From the IMG/VR virus record IMGVR_UViG_3300027759_002554, positions 1-38,178 of that record: a stretch of DNA of 38,178 nt, one strand, 5' to 3'. Under the pieces are notes generated by a model. The model did no database searches and was not told the origin of the DNA. It was given only the letters and a program-made list of their open reading frames with translations. Positions 19,892 to 27,552 of this stretch are shown here, in pieces. A program made the position numbers and the translations under genes. Position 1 is the stretch's first letter. The number at the start of each line of letters is the position of its first letter. Source of the stretch: a virus.

Positions 19892-22051
19892 TTATACTTT
19901 CCTCTTCAATGGAGTTGCTTTGCCATTCTTACCAATGACTTCACCCATGTCACGGCCGATAGATTCACCTCCAGCGGCCATTGACATTCCGGATTCTATA
20001 CCTTGGTCTATTTCGTTGATTTTTTTCTTCCACTGCTCTTTGATTTTGGAGTAGTAGATTTTACCGGTAATACGACTTTCTCTTCCGGTTGGATCGTAGG
20101 CGCTTCCGTCACCAATGTGGGCGCTGGAGTCTCCACAATGCTCGGTAATGGTAACGGTTCCACTGCCTGGGGCGCAGGTGATGGTGCCTGATATTTCTGA
20201 ATGTCCAATGGATGTTTCTCTTCCACTGGTGGTGTTTGTTTCTTGAAGAAACTCTTGATTAGTTTTAACATCTGTACTCTCCTTTAATTTAACCATGTAA
20301 CCTTTTTCAACTCTCACAACTTCACCGTTTTGGCGATGTGCTTCTTTAGCCGCGTTGTTTCTTATAGCAAACAATCTTGGTCTACTGTCTTTACCAACAT
20401 ATGTATGACCGTCAGAATGCTTAACTTTTTGTTTGAATGGGCTGATTTCTTCCAACAATTCAAATTCATCGTCTATAGATTCATTAACTTTTTTCTTTGG
20501 AACACTTCCGCTGGCTCCACTGGCTGTAACCTTATTTGCCATCTTAGCCATTCTTTCTTGATCCGCATGAGTAGGATCTTGTACAAGTTTATCATGCACA
20601 GAATGATGTGTCACCTTACCATTCTTACCATACCGTCCAAAGCCAAAATATTGCAAACCTAATTTATGTGCTTGTTCAGCGGCATTAGATTCTGCTGGGC
20701 CCATTTGTTCAGCACCTTTCTTAGGCACAGGCAAGGTATCTTTCTTAGATAATTCACCTGCAATCCATGTAGATGCTTGTTTATTTTTAGGAGGTCTTTT
20801 AACAAAGTCTTGTATGCCTTTATATAATTGTAGCAACTCATCTTTCTTTGCTTTCACCACATCTGGAGAGGCACTACGCAAATCTTCGGAGTTATCAAAC
20901 TCCATATAATTTTTACCAAACAACTTAGCCATTTCTGGTCTTGCATTGTTTACTGCATCCCATTTTTCTTTACGAATGTTTTCTGGCACAGTACGACCAC
21001 CACGCTGACCACGTTCAATGTTACGCTTTGATGAAATTTCATCTTTGGTGTTAACTGCAATCATTGAAGTTTCGTAACCAAGTTCTTCTAATTCTTTTTT
21101 GATTTTAGCATACTTCTTTGGATCATCGCCAGTGCCATTGATGATTAGTCCATTACGACCAAGCAATGCTAAACGTTGGCGCAATTCGGTCAAATCTTTT
21201 GCTTTACCGCGAATAATATCCCGAGCCTCTTTTTCAGATGCTGGCATTGTCTTGTCTAGATTTCTTTTATCCATCAAGAATTCTAGTGCCTTATCTGAAT
21301 TGATTTCTGTTAGTCCATGACCAGCAAGTGTGTTATCCAACACATAGTCTTTACCTGAACCTGGTCCGCCAGATAAAAATACTGCTTTGAAGATTGCTTT
21401 GTCGTGGACGCCTTCGGTCAATAACTGCTCAAAGAAATAGTTTATATCTTCCTTGAGATTCATACCTTTACGCACATCATGGTACAATTCTTTTGCATGT
21501 TCTGGTGCTACATGCTTAGGAATACCTTTTTTGAATTCTTTGAAATTACCTGTTTCAGCGTGACCACGCATCTTGGATGCAGACATACCAGAAACACCTT
21601 CAGCATCAGGATCACGTTCACCTGCTGAATGGACAGTTATGTGTTTGAAGTTATATAATGCGCCTTTATGTTTACCATTATACTGCGCTAATTTAGTTTT
21701 ATATTCATCAACGCGGTCAGAACCTGCAATCATATGCAAGTGTGTAGCCCCGGCTTTATGTAACTTAGCCGCGTGTTGTAGAAATGTTGGATGTTCTTTG
21801 TCTGAGGTGCTCAGATTTGTATCTGGAAAGAATCTTTTTGCGTGTTTGAGTTTATCTTGTGCAGATAAAGGATTCTTCTTGGCATCTTGTGAGTGAGAGA
21901 TTACAACATGGTGTGTTCCACCAACTTCTTTTGCAACCTCTTTTACTTTGTCAACAAGTTTGGCGTGGCCAACTGTTGGTGGATTCATACGTCCAAAGGC
22001 TAGAACGGCATGCTTTTCTTTTTGTTCTTCTAGGAACCGCTTAAAATCCAT
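19892..22051 (-). CDS. Polyprotein: HxGH-type nucleotidyltransferase + P-loop kinase (zeta-like) + small modules, 719 aa, with capsid-targeting-like N-terminus
   Basis: Domains in order: MDFKRFLEEQ (targeting-like, LEE9|Q); nucleotidyltransferase at about 14-195 with GRMNPPTVGH (T26-x-G28-H29) and a GMSASKMR motif near 155-162, as in NMN/cytidylyltransferases; then LTE213|G; a P-loop kinase at about 220-400 with LSGGPGSGKD (G228-K234) and a later RNIERGQRGGRTVPE stretch resembling zeta-toxin-type kinases; a module with LQYFGFGRYGKNGKVTHHS (465-483); VNE524|S, LEE535|I; a small beta unit (HTYVGKDSRPRLFAIRNNAA); LKE591, LQE604 and a C-terminal Gly/Thr-rich stretch. The order nucleotidyltransferase then kinase recalls NadR. 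It heads a late transcript (CATAAATA 39 bases upstream). Substrates are not known. Confidence 0.8.
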   Translation of the reverse strand: MDFKRFLEEQKEKHAVLAFGRMNPPTVGHAKLVDKVKEVAKEVGGTHHVVISHSQDAKKNPLSAQDKLKHAKRFFPDTNLSTSDKEHPTFLQHAAKLHKAGATHLHMIAGSDRVDEYKTKLAQYNGKHKGALYNFKHITVHSAGERDPDAEGVSGMSASKMRGHAETGNFKEFKKGIPKHVAPEHAKELYHDVRKGMNLKEDINYFFEQLLTEGVHDKAIFKAVFLSGGPGSGKDYVLDNTLAGHGLTEINSDKALEFLMDKRNLDKTMPASEKEARDIIRGKAKDLTELRQRLALLGRNGLIINGTGDDPKKYAKIKKELEELGYETSMIAVNTKDEISSKRNIERGQRGGRTVPENIRKEKWDAVNNARPEMAKLFGKNYMEFDNSEDLRSASPDVVKAKKDELLQLYKGIQDFVKRPPKNKQASTWIAGELSKKDTLPVPKKGAEQMGPAESNAAEQAHKLGLQYFGFGRYGKNGKVTHHSVHDKLVQDPTHADQERMAKMANKVTASGASGSVPKKKVNESIDDEFELLEEISPFKQKVKHSDGHTYVGKDSRPRLFAIRNNAAKEAHRQNGEVVRVEKGYMVKLKESTDVKTNQEFLQETNTTSGRETSIGHSEISGTITCAPGSGTVTITEHCGDSSAHIGDGSAYDPTGRESRITGKIYYSKIKEQWKKKINEIDQGIESGMSMAAGGESIGRDMGEVIGKNGKATPLKRKV
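20008..20271 (-). CDS. Overprinted small protein, 87 aa, nested in another frame of the 719-aa gene
   Basis: AAGGAG lies seven bases before the ATG, one of the best ribosome sites in the window, although the site is inside another gene. The protein has a basic amphipathic start (MLKLIKSFFKKQ), a Pro/Glu/Val-rich middle (PSPAPQAVEPLPLPS, IQPEEKVVLPV) and a Lys/Ser-rich end (KSKSSGRKKSTK), a make-up common in real small phage proteins. The host frame over the same bases (residues 594-680) is a low-complexity Gly/Ser/Thr stretch, which suggests that one of the two frames arose later. Function unknown. Confidence 0.6.
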   Translation of the reverse strand: MLKLIKSFFKKQTPPVEEKHPLDIQKYQAPSPAPQAVEPLPLPSIVETPAPTLVTEAPTIQPEEKVVLPVKSTTPKSKSSGRKKSTK

Positions 22052-22089
22052 ATTTTTCCCCGCCTCTACAGCAAGTTAAGTTTGTAATC

Positions 22090-22097
22090 TATTTATG
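22090..22097 (-). promoter_or_regulatory. Late-promoter-like element (CATAAATA) before the 719-aa gene
   Basis: It overlaps the stop codon of the GDPD-like gene and lies 39 bases before the ATG of the 719-aa polyprotein gene. It marks the border between the sugar cassette and the head-cargo-like block. Confidence 0.55.
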
Positions 22098-22545
22098 TAT
22101 TTAGCAGTTTTACGTAGTCAGACATTACTCCAAATGTGATTCTGTGCTTGATATCATCTAATGCATACACTCTTTCGGGCACTCCAAGTATGAATGTTTG
22201 ACCAACAGATTCTTTTCCTGGATATCCAACGGTGTATCCCCATGTAGTTAGAACATAATCCTCATCGGTGTGCCAAAAAGCATGTAAATGTCCTCTCAAT
22301 GTAGTATCGAGTGCTTCACGATTCTTACAATGATTGAGAATAAACGGCTTTCTTTCAAATAACCAGTCAAAAGTTACATTATGAAATTTATCATCATGCC
22401 CAAGTTTTAGTTGCCCATCAATATTCCATAAGTCAACTTCAACCATATATCCTTCATCAATAGCTTCTTGGAGATATGCTGGATCATTTTCATGTTCGGC
22501 CATACGACCTTCTAAGTTTCCTCTGTGTGCAATATACATTGTCAT
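22093..22545 (-). CDS. Small glycerophosphodiester phosphodiesterase-like protein, 150 aa
   Basis: The N-terminus matches the GDPD active site: IAHRGN (H7-R8-G9), a HEND near 17-20, and VEVDLW (E36, D38) followed by LGHDD. GDPD enzymes hydrolyse glycerophosphodiesters with a metal at the Glu-Asp-Glu site. This protein is far shorter than usual (about 230-250 aa), so the C-terminal half of the barrel is missing or reduced. It could act on a lipid-linked or glycerol-phosphate glycan made by the sugar cassette upstream, or be a degenerate domain. Its start overlaps the nucleotidyltransferase-RpiB gene by four bases. Confidence 0.72.
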   Translation of the reverse strand: MTMYIAHRGNLEGRMAEHENDPAYLQEAIDEGYMVEVDLWNIDGQLKLGHDDKFHNVTFDWLFERKPFILNHCKNREALDTTLRGHLHAFWHTDEDYVLTTWGYTVGYPGKESVGQTFILGVPERVYALDDIKHRITFGVMSDYVKLLNT

Positions 22546-23696
22546 TTTAATACCTTATTCAATCTAGTGAAATGTCTGCCGCCATCAAACGAGGTAGTAC
22601 ACCAAATTTGAATCATCTTACGCATCATTTCTTTGTCAACATATTTAGATGGAACTGCAAAATGATTAGCACAATTGTGTCTTACTGCCATCTCAGCAGT
22701 AAATTCATCAAAGCAAAGTGCGGATATCAATCCTGCTTTATTAGCCGAAATGTTTACACCTTGACCAGAACGACAGAATGAAACGCCAAAGTCGCAATCA
22801 TTGTTGTTTATCAACTGCGCTGATTGACTAACATAATCATAATAGTCACATGGCTTATTTACATATGTACCACAATCAATGTATGGTATTAAATATTCTT
22901 CTAGTAAGTCAATGAATTGTTCCTTCAATTCATATCCAGAATGGTCACAAGCAACAGCAATTGGCTTATCACCAAAGTTAGGCAATACTCTATCACAGAA
23001 AAATTCAAATGTTGCTGGTGTGCCAAGAATGTGCATCTTCTCTGTATCACATGCAGTAACTTTCAATCTATCACGGATCATGTAGTTGTAAATTGGTGCA
23101 ATATAATACTCACCCTTGATTAACAATTCTTGGTCAATCGCTTCCCATGCGTATTGCAGGAACATTTTACCAGTCTTGAAATAATATAGTCCAACGTTAG
23201 CGTGTTCACTAATAACTTCTTTCTCAACCACACGGGATACAATACCGCCTTCACCAATCTCAGCATAGCTGTGGTCAGGACTATTTGCTTGGAATGTTAA
23301 TAGAAAGCCATCGGTATCACTTGAGATACAATCTGGCTTGAACTGAGGAAGAAAATATACATCAGGAGTATAAATGTAAAGAGGTAATTCATTGTCTATA
23401 TACCTTTCTGCGAGTGTGCAAGTTTCTAGTGCGCCTTGTGTTACATGGTCAACTGTCACGATGGAGATATCATCACCAAACTTTTGCTTCAAAATCTTAT
23501 CAATGCTAAAATTGTAAATATGATCCAATCTAACAATAAAAATCAAGTTACAATCAGATGTGTCAATAGATTCTAATGACCAATCAATAACATGTTTGCC
23601 TTTAGCCAAAATCAAAGGCTTTGGCATCAAGTAACCAGCATCAATAAATCGTTGTGCTTTACCAGCAATCGGCAAAACTAAATTATATTTTTTCAT
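22542..23696 (-). CDS. Bifunctional sugar nucleotidyltransferase / RpiB-type sugar-phosphate isomerase fusion
   Basis: Residues 1 to about 235 are a GT-A-fold sugar-1-phosphate nucleotidyltransferase: LPIAGKAQRF, PKPLI (K27 region), DHVTQGALET, YTPDVY and KGEYYIAPIYN. Residues about 240-384 are a complete RpiB/LacAB isomerase: ACDHSGYELK, the catalytic Cys in GVSFCRSGQGVNISANKAG, VRHNCANHFAVP with the base His, and the phosphate-binding end FDGGRHFTRLN. RpiB enzymes interconvert aldose- and ketose-phosphates. One polypeptide would thus cover the first and last steps of making an activated sugar. It lies directly after the PfkB kinase and HAD phosphatase genes. The sugar and the nucleotide cannot be read from the sequence. 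Confidence 0.86.
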   Translation of the reverse strand: MKKYNLVLPIAGKAQRFIDAGYLMPKPLILAKGKHVIDWSLESIDTSDCNLIFIVRLDHIYNFSIDKILKQKFGDDISIVTVDHVTQGALETCTLAERYIDNELPLYIYTPDVYFLPQFKPDCISSDTDGFLLTFQANSPDHSYAEIGEGGIVSRVVEKEVISEHANVGLYYFKTGKMFLQYAWEAIDQELLIKGEYYIAPIYNYMIRDRLKVTACDTEKMHILGTPATFEFFCDRVLPNFGDKPIAVACDHSGYELKEQFIDLLEEYLIPYIDCGTYVNKPCDYYDYVSQSAQLINNNDCDFGVSFCRSGQGVNISANKAGLISALCFDEFTAEMAVRHNCANHFAVPSKYVDKEMMRKMIQIWCTTSFDGGRHFTRLNKVLK

Positions 23697-24354
23697 TATA
23701 TTTCCTAATCAAATCAGCAGTGGTAATGTGTGCAAATTCTATAGCACCATGCAATGACCACTTCTTATGTATAGCGTATAAAAAGCATGATGCAAACATA
23801 TCACCAGCGCCTAGAACGTTTGCTTCTTCTACCATATGAGTTCTGTGCATCAAGTATGGCTGTACAAGATTGCCACTAAAAATAACACTTCCTTTTGGTG
23901 AATGAGAAATTACCAATCCAACAGAATAATCTTTCAGTTTTTGAACATCATGTTCATCATCAGATACGAAAAGATAGTCCACATATTGAAGTAGGTTATA
24001 GTCTAACTCTCTACCTTTACATAAGTCGGCACTAACAATACCTCTTAAATTTGGCAGAAAAGATGTATCTTCCAATTCATTTAAATAAAGCACATGTGAA
24101 ATTCTTGATGGCTTTATTTTTGTCTGTAGATAAGTTTCGTTTAAGTTTGCTTTGGATGTTCTTGTAGATGTTTTTCTATCAATAGTAATCTCAGCAGTAC
24201 CAACGACAGTAGGCATCAAACCAACTTGTAGATTTTTATCCAATTCATTGAATGTTCTCCAGCAGTTATACAAACCACCAAGAGACATAGTTTCTTTGTC
24301 GCCATCAATAATAGTATCATTGGTCAAATGACCATATAAAGTAATATCAAACAT
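23683..24354 (-). CDS. PfkB-family sugar kinase
   Basis: This 223-aa protein has the PfkB end motif NVLGAGDMFASCFLYA, with the catalytic Asp in GAGD, and an early GGLYNCWRTF resembling the GG..N motif near the N-terminus. It is shorter than most PfkB enzymes (about 300 aa), losing part of the lid region. In the heptose pathway a PfkB domain (in HldE) phosphorylates C1 of a sugar 7-phosphate; the same role is likely here given the HAD phosphatase and nucleotidyltransferase on either side. The overlap with both neighbours (1 and 14 bases) marks an operon. Confidence 0.82.
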   Translation of the reverse strand: MFDITLYGHLTNDTIIDGDKETMSLGGLYNCWRTFNELDKNLQVGLMPTVVGTAEITIDRKTSTRTSKANLNETYLQTKIKPSRISHVLYLNELEDTSFLPNLRGIVSADLCKGRELDYNLLQYVDYLFVSDDEHDVQKLKDYSVGLVISHSPKGSVIFSGNLVQPYLMHRTHMVEEANVLGAGDMFASCFLYAIHKKWSLHGAIEFAHITTADLIRKYNEKI

Positions 24355-24890
24355 TAAAATTTCTCACGTAAATCTAATTCATAAACTTTATCTAAGTGGT
24401 CAGCAAAGTTGCCTGTGCTGATTAGTCCCTTAGCTTCCAGATAATCATACATCTTTGCTATCAAATTTTCGCCACCATTTCCATCCAAAACTCTAGCATT
24501 TTGTCTAACAATATTTGGCGAATCAATTGGACAAAATGCAACACCAACGAGTTGCATTAGATGCACATCAAAGATATCATCACCAATAAAGACTATCTCA
24601 TGTGGATGAACTTTATAATCTTCACATATCTTCGTTAGATAGTCCGACTTGTCTCTGTGTTCACCACTAAATCGATTAACGATTACATCAATCTTTCTGT
24701 TCTCACCAATTGCAACATTGAATGGATCACCAGTTAGAAATATAACTTCAAGACCTAGCGCACGAAAGCGTTTGATTGCAGTCCAGTCTTTATCACAGAA
24801 TGTTTTGTAGCGAACTGTTCCTTCCCTATCGTAGTATTTACGACCATCGGTCATTACACCATCAACATCAAGAATTATTAGTTTCAACAT
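24354..24890 (-). CDS. KdsC-like HAD phosphatase
   Basis: The 178-aa protein carries HAD motif I as LDVDGVMTDG (nucleophile D8, acid D10), motif II FLTGDP, and motif IV IGDDIFDV, with the short cap-less layout of KdsC/C1 phosphatases. KdsC removes phosphate from KDO 8-phosphate; GmhB does the similar job in heptose synthesis. With the kinase downstream it would remove the terminal phosphate of a sugar bisphosphate (inference). It overlaps the upstream gene by 23 bases and shares one base with the kinase start. Confidence 0.84.
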   Translation of the reverse strand: MLKLIILDVDGVMTDGRKYYDREGTVRYKTFCDKDWTAIKRFRALGLEVIFLTGDPFNVAIGENRKIDVIVNRFSGEHRDKSDYLTKICEDYKVHPHEIVFIGDDIFDVHLMQLVGVAFCPIDSPNIVRQNARVLDGNGGENLIAKMYDYLEAKGLISTGNFADHLDKVYELDLREKF

Positions 24891-25611
24891 TTAACTTAAA
24901 CTTTCTCAAAGTATCTTGTCTATCAACAAAATTAGATTGGCGACCATAATGCTGTTTAAGTATTGATGGATACTTATTGAACAGATAGTCATTCATTTCA
25001 TCCATAGCTTTTTGTTTGTCATAATAGCTATCACGGAATGGTTGATGAATCATGCCAGAATGAACGACATGGGCTGGGCATTGGAACAAATCATAGAATG
25101 TCTTATCAATGCCCCATGCAATATCTAAGTCCCAATGACCAATAAACTCCATTAAGAACCTGAATTTTTCTTCGGTGAAGAAGCAAGAACCCATCTCAAT
25201 AAAGTTTGTTTCTGAAAAATGACAAGATGGATCATTGAATAGTGGCTGATAAATCAAACTAGAATCATGTGGCATAGATAGTTGCCAGTATTGAAACTTG
25301 AATGTTTGTGCATACATAAGACCAATATTGAAGTCTTTGTAACCGGTAATCAAGTCATCATCAACACAACCAATGTAGTTGTATTTACCAATAGGAATAT
25401 CTTTTGCGACTGCTTGCATGATTTGCCATTTATGACCTTTGTGGCGTATCATGTGGTCATAAGAACCTGGCTCAGGATTGAAGTCATTGTAAACTACTAA
25501 TAGTGTTTCGTAGTCACGGTCATTGTTTGTCCAACGCCAATGATCTTCCTCTTTCCAACGAGGATCGTGTGGCATTTCCATACCAACTGGACATATAATT
25601 AAATTAGCCAT
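24868..25611 (-). CDS. Glycosyltransferase-like protein, DUF707 type, 247 aa
   Basis: Features recall the DUF707 group of putative glycosyltransferases: KGHKWQIMQAV, a VDDDL acidic motif near residues 85-89 that may bind metal and nucleotide sugar, IYQPLFNDP, FIEMGSCFFTEEKFRFL and DIAWGIDKTF. No signal peptide is seen. It would act in the cytoplasm on a lipid- or protein-linked acceptor. Identity of donor and acceptor is unknown. It overlaps both neighbours and stands in the sugar cassette, which supports the call. Confidence 0.66.
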   Translation of the reverse strand: MANLIICPVGMEMPHDPRWKEEDHWRWTNNDRDYETLLVVYNDFNPEPGSYDHMIRHKGHKWQIMQAVAKDIPIGKYNYIGCVDDDLITGYKDFNIGLMYAQTFKFQYWQLSMPHDSSLIYQPLFNDPSCHFSETNFIEMGSCFFTEEKFRFLMEFIGHWDLDIAWGIDKTFYDLFQCPAHVVHSGMIHQPFRDSYYDKQKAMDEMNDYLFNKYPSILKQHYGRQSNFVDRQDTLRKFKLNVETNNS

Positions 25612-26296
25612 ATTTTGCTCTCACTTCAGGATGTTTGCAAGGATGTTCTGGCACATCTTTGCGACATAGTGTATAAAATGTATTGACATTACTTATCTGA
25701 CATTCCTTAGAGATAAAATGCATTTCTTCAATTGGCATCTTCTTGTCTAAGAAATTAATTAAGCCATGCGTATCTGGATAGAATCTGCCTCTTGGCCATC
25801 CATAAGTCTCACGCATCGCATCTTTAACAAATTCGCTATACTTATGATTCCAAATGTAGAAGCAATCACACGCAAATCTATGTGTTCTCCACCATTCTGG
25901 ATCTTCTGGAAATAGAAAGTTGAATTTGTTGAAGTCAATATCTTCATCGGCTATAACTTTACTAAAATGAATATCAAATCTAGTAAATATAATAACATCC
26001 AAATCTTCACCGATGAATGCGTCATGCAGTTTTGATTTGGATGTAAATGCATCAGAGGTTGCAAAGTCTGAGTAAACAACTTTCTTTGGCTTTACAGCAT
26101 CTAAAAAGTTATTCTCAGATTCTTGTGATGAAAATGGATAGGTCGATGCGTAAAGAATTGCTTCGTGACCTTTATCAATAAATGGCTGAATAAGCATTTC
26201 TTGTATGCCCTTCCAGCAATGAGTGAAGTCACGACTATATCCAGTTCTTGGATCGGTACCTTCAGTTATACCGTAGAAACCAAATCCAATCTTCAT
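25604..26296 (-). CDS. Putative glycosyltransferase-like protein, 230 aa
   Basis: I recognise no named domain with certainty. The start (MKIGFGFYGITEGTDPRTGY) and the segment VIIFTRFDIHFSK, with an Arg-x-Asp after a hydrophobic strand, recall GT-A-fold enzymes of polysaccharide clusters. The middle has PEDPEWWRTHRFACDCFYIW. Its ATG overlaps the TGA of the methyltransferase gene, and it overlaps the DUF707-like gene by eight bases. A sugar-transfer role is inferred mostly from neighbours. Confidence 0.58.
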   Translation of the reverse strand: MKIGFGFYGITEGTDPRTGYSRDFTHCWKGIQEMLIQPFIDKGHEAILYASTYPFSSQESENNFLDAVKPKKVVYSDFATSDAFTSKSKLHDAFIGEDLDVIIFTRFDIHFSKVIADEDIDFNKFNFLFPEDPEWWRTHRFACDCFYIWNHKYSEFVKDAMRETYGWPRGRFYPDTHGLINFLDKKMPIEEMHFISKECQISNVNTFYTLCRKDVPEHPCKHPEVRAKYG

Positions 26297-27552
26297 ACAG
26301 GATGGTAATCTACTACGGAGTAAAGTGTGCCCTCAATTTTGAATTGAGGAAAATGCTTTACAAAGATATCTTTTCCATCTGGGCGCATAGTCTTTATCTT
26401 CTTAACGATTTCATCGTAAAAGTTCCACGCAAGTGGAATAAAAACAAGTCCAGCTTTAAAATATTCTAGATGCTGTGATGAATAGATTGGTACATTAACA
26501 CCAGGTGCATATAGACCTTGCTTCAATGGATTATCATCAATGATAAAGTCTGGTCCAATGCCAGCAAAATTCATCAGAGTGTTTCCTTTTGCTGGTGCAC
26601 CATAGCCAACAACAGTTTTTCCTTCTGATTTCATTTTCTTAATAAAGTCTGCAAACTGCTTTACATTGTGAAGACAATCAGCTTCGTACTTGTCATAAGT
26701 TTCTGGCGAATACAAACCTCTGTTTGTTTCATGTGAAATAAGATTCTCAATTGTACGCGGTGCTTTTGCAAATTTTGAAATGATAAAGATATAACTCATG
26801 CCATGAACAGGAGATTTAACAACATCAATCAAATTCAATCCAGCACGTTTACATAGTGCATCAATAGATTTCACATTGTAGAAAGAAAGATGTTCGTGGT
26901 AAATTGTATCAAACTCACCATTCAAAATCATGTCACATTGGGAGGTCGTAGCAAAGAGCAAACTGTCTTTGTGCATGACGTTCCTAATGTTTTGTAATAA
27001 TTCAAGCTGGTTGAAGTTGTGTGCGAATGCGTTTTGGCAGGTGATGATATCAAACTTTTCGTAGCTAAATTCTTTACCTGTGAAGTATCCGCAGACAACT
27101 TTGTGTCTTTCGGAAGAAGTAGGAAACAAATTTTCTGCTGGGTCAACTCCATATGTTTGCGCTCCTCTGTCTTGAAATGAATTTAATTGACTTCCATCAT
27201 TACAACCAATATCTAGTACATTAATTGGCTTAGTTCCATACTTTTCTGCGGCAAATTCAGCAAACCAATCAAAGTAATCCAATTGAGTTTTAGCAGTACC
27301 AGAAACATACGCATAATCTTTATACATCAAATCTGGATCAACTCTCACACTCAACTGAACATGAAAGCATTCCTTACAACGATTGATAGCAAGTGGAAAG
27401 TATGATTCGGTATCATAAGGATCTTTCTTGTATGAGTTTGCAAGTGGTTGTTTAGCCAAATCTAATACTGGTACCAAATCTGTACAGCCACAGGCAATAC
27501 ATTCTTCAATCATTTCATATTCTGGATTCATCATAGTATATTCCGAATTCAT
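26293..27552 (-). CDS. Sugar C-methyltransferase (three-domain, SAM-dependent)
   Basis: The layout is that of NDP-sugar C-methyltransferases such as TylC3/NovU relatives: a zinc-binding N-terminus (CIACGC, then CKECF), a SAM-binding Rossmann domain with VLDIGCNDGSQL, a CQNAFAHNFN segment and DTIYHEHLSFYN, which holds the His/Glu motif typical of this family, and a C-terminal Rossmann-like domain with VGYGAPAKGNTL. These enzymes methylate a ketosugar carbon, usually after a 4,6-dehydratase, and one is encoded right upstream. I use the ATG that overlaps the TGA of that gene; upstream codons in frame are in the overlap. Confidence 0.88.
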   Translation of the reverse strand: MNSEYTMMNPEYEMIEECIACGCTDLVPVLDLAKQPLANSYKKDPYDTESYFPLAINRCKECFHVQLSVRVDPDLMYKDYAYVSGTAKTQLDYFDWFAEFAAEKYGTKPINVLDIGCNDGSQLNSFQDRGAQTYGVDPAENLFPTSSERHKVVCGYFTGKEFSYEKFDIITCQNAFAHNFNQLELLQNIRNVMHKDSLLFATTSQCDMILNGEFDTIYHEHLSFYNVKSIDALCKRAGLNLIDVVKSPVHGMSYIFIISKFAKAPRTIENLISHETNRGLYSPETYDKYEADCLHNVKQFADFIKKMKSEGKTVVGYGAPAKGNTLMNFAGIGPDFIIDDNPLKQGLYAPGVNVPIYSSQHLEYFKAGLVFIPLAWNFYDEIVKKIKTMRPDGKDIFVKHFPQFKIEGTLYSVVDYHPV

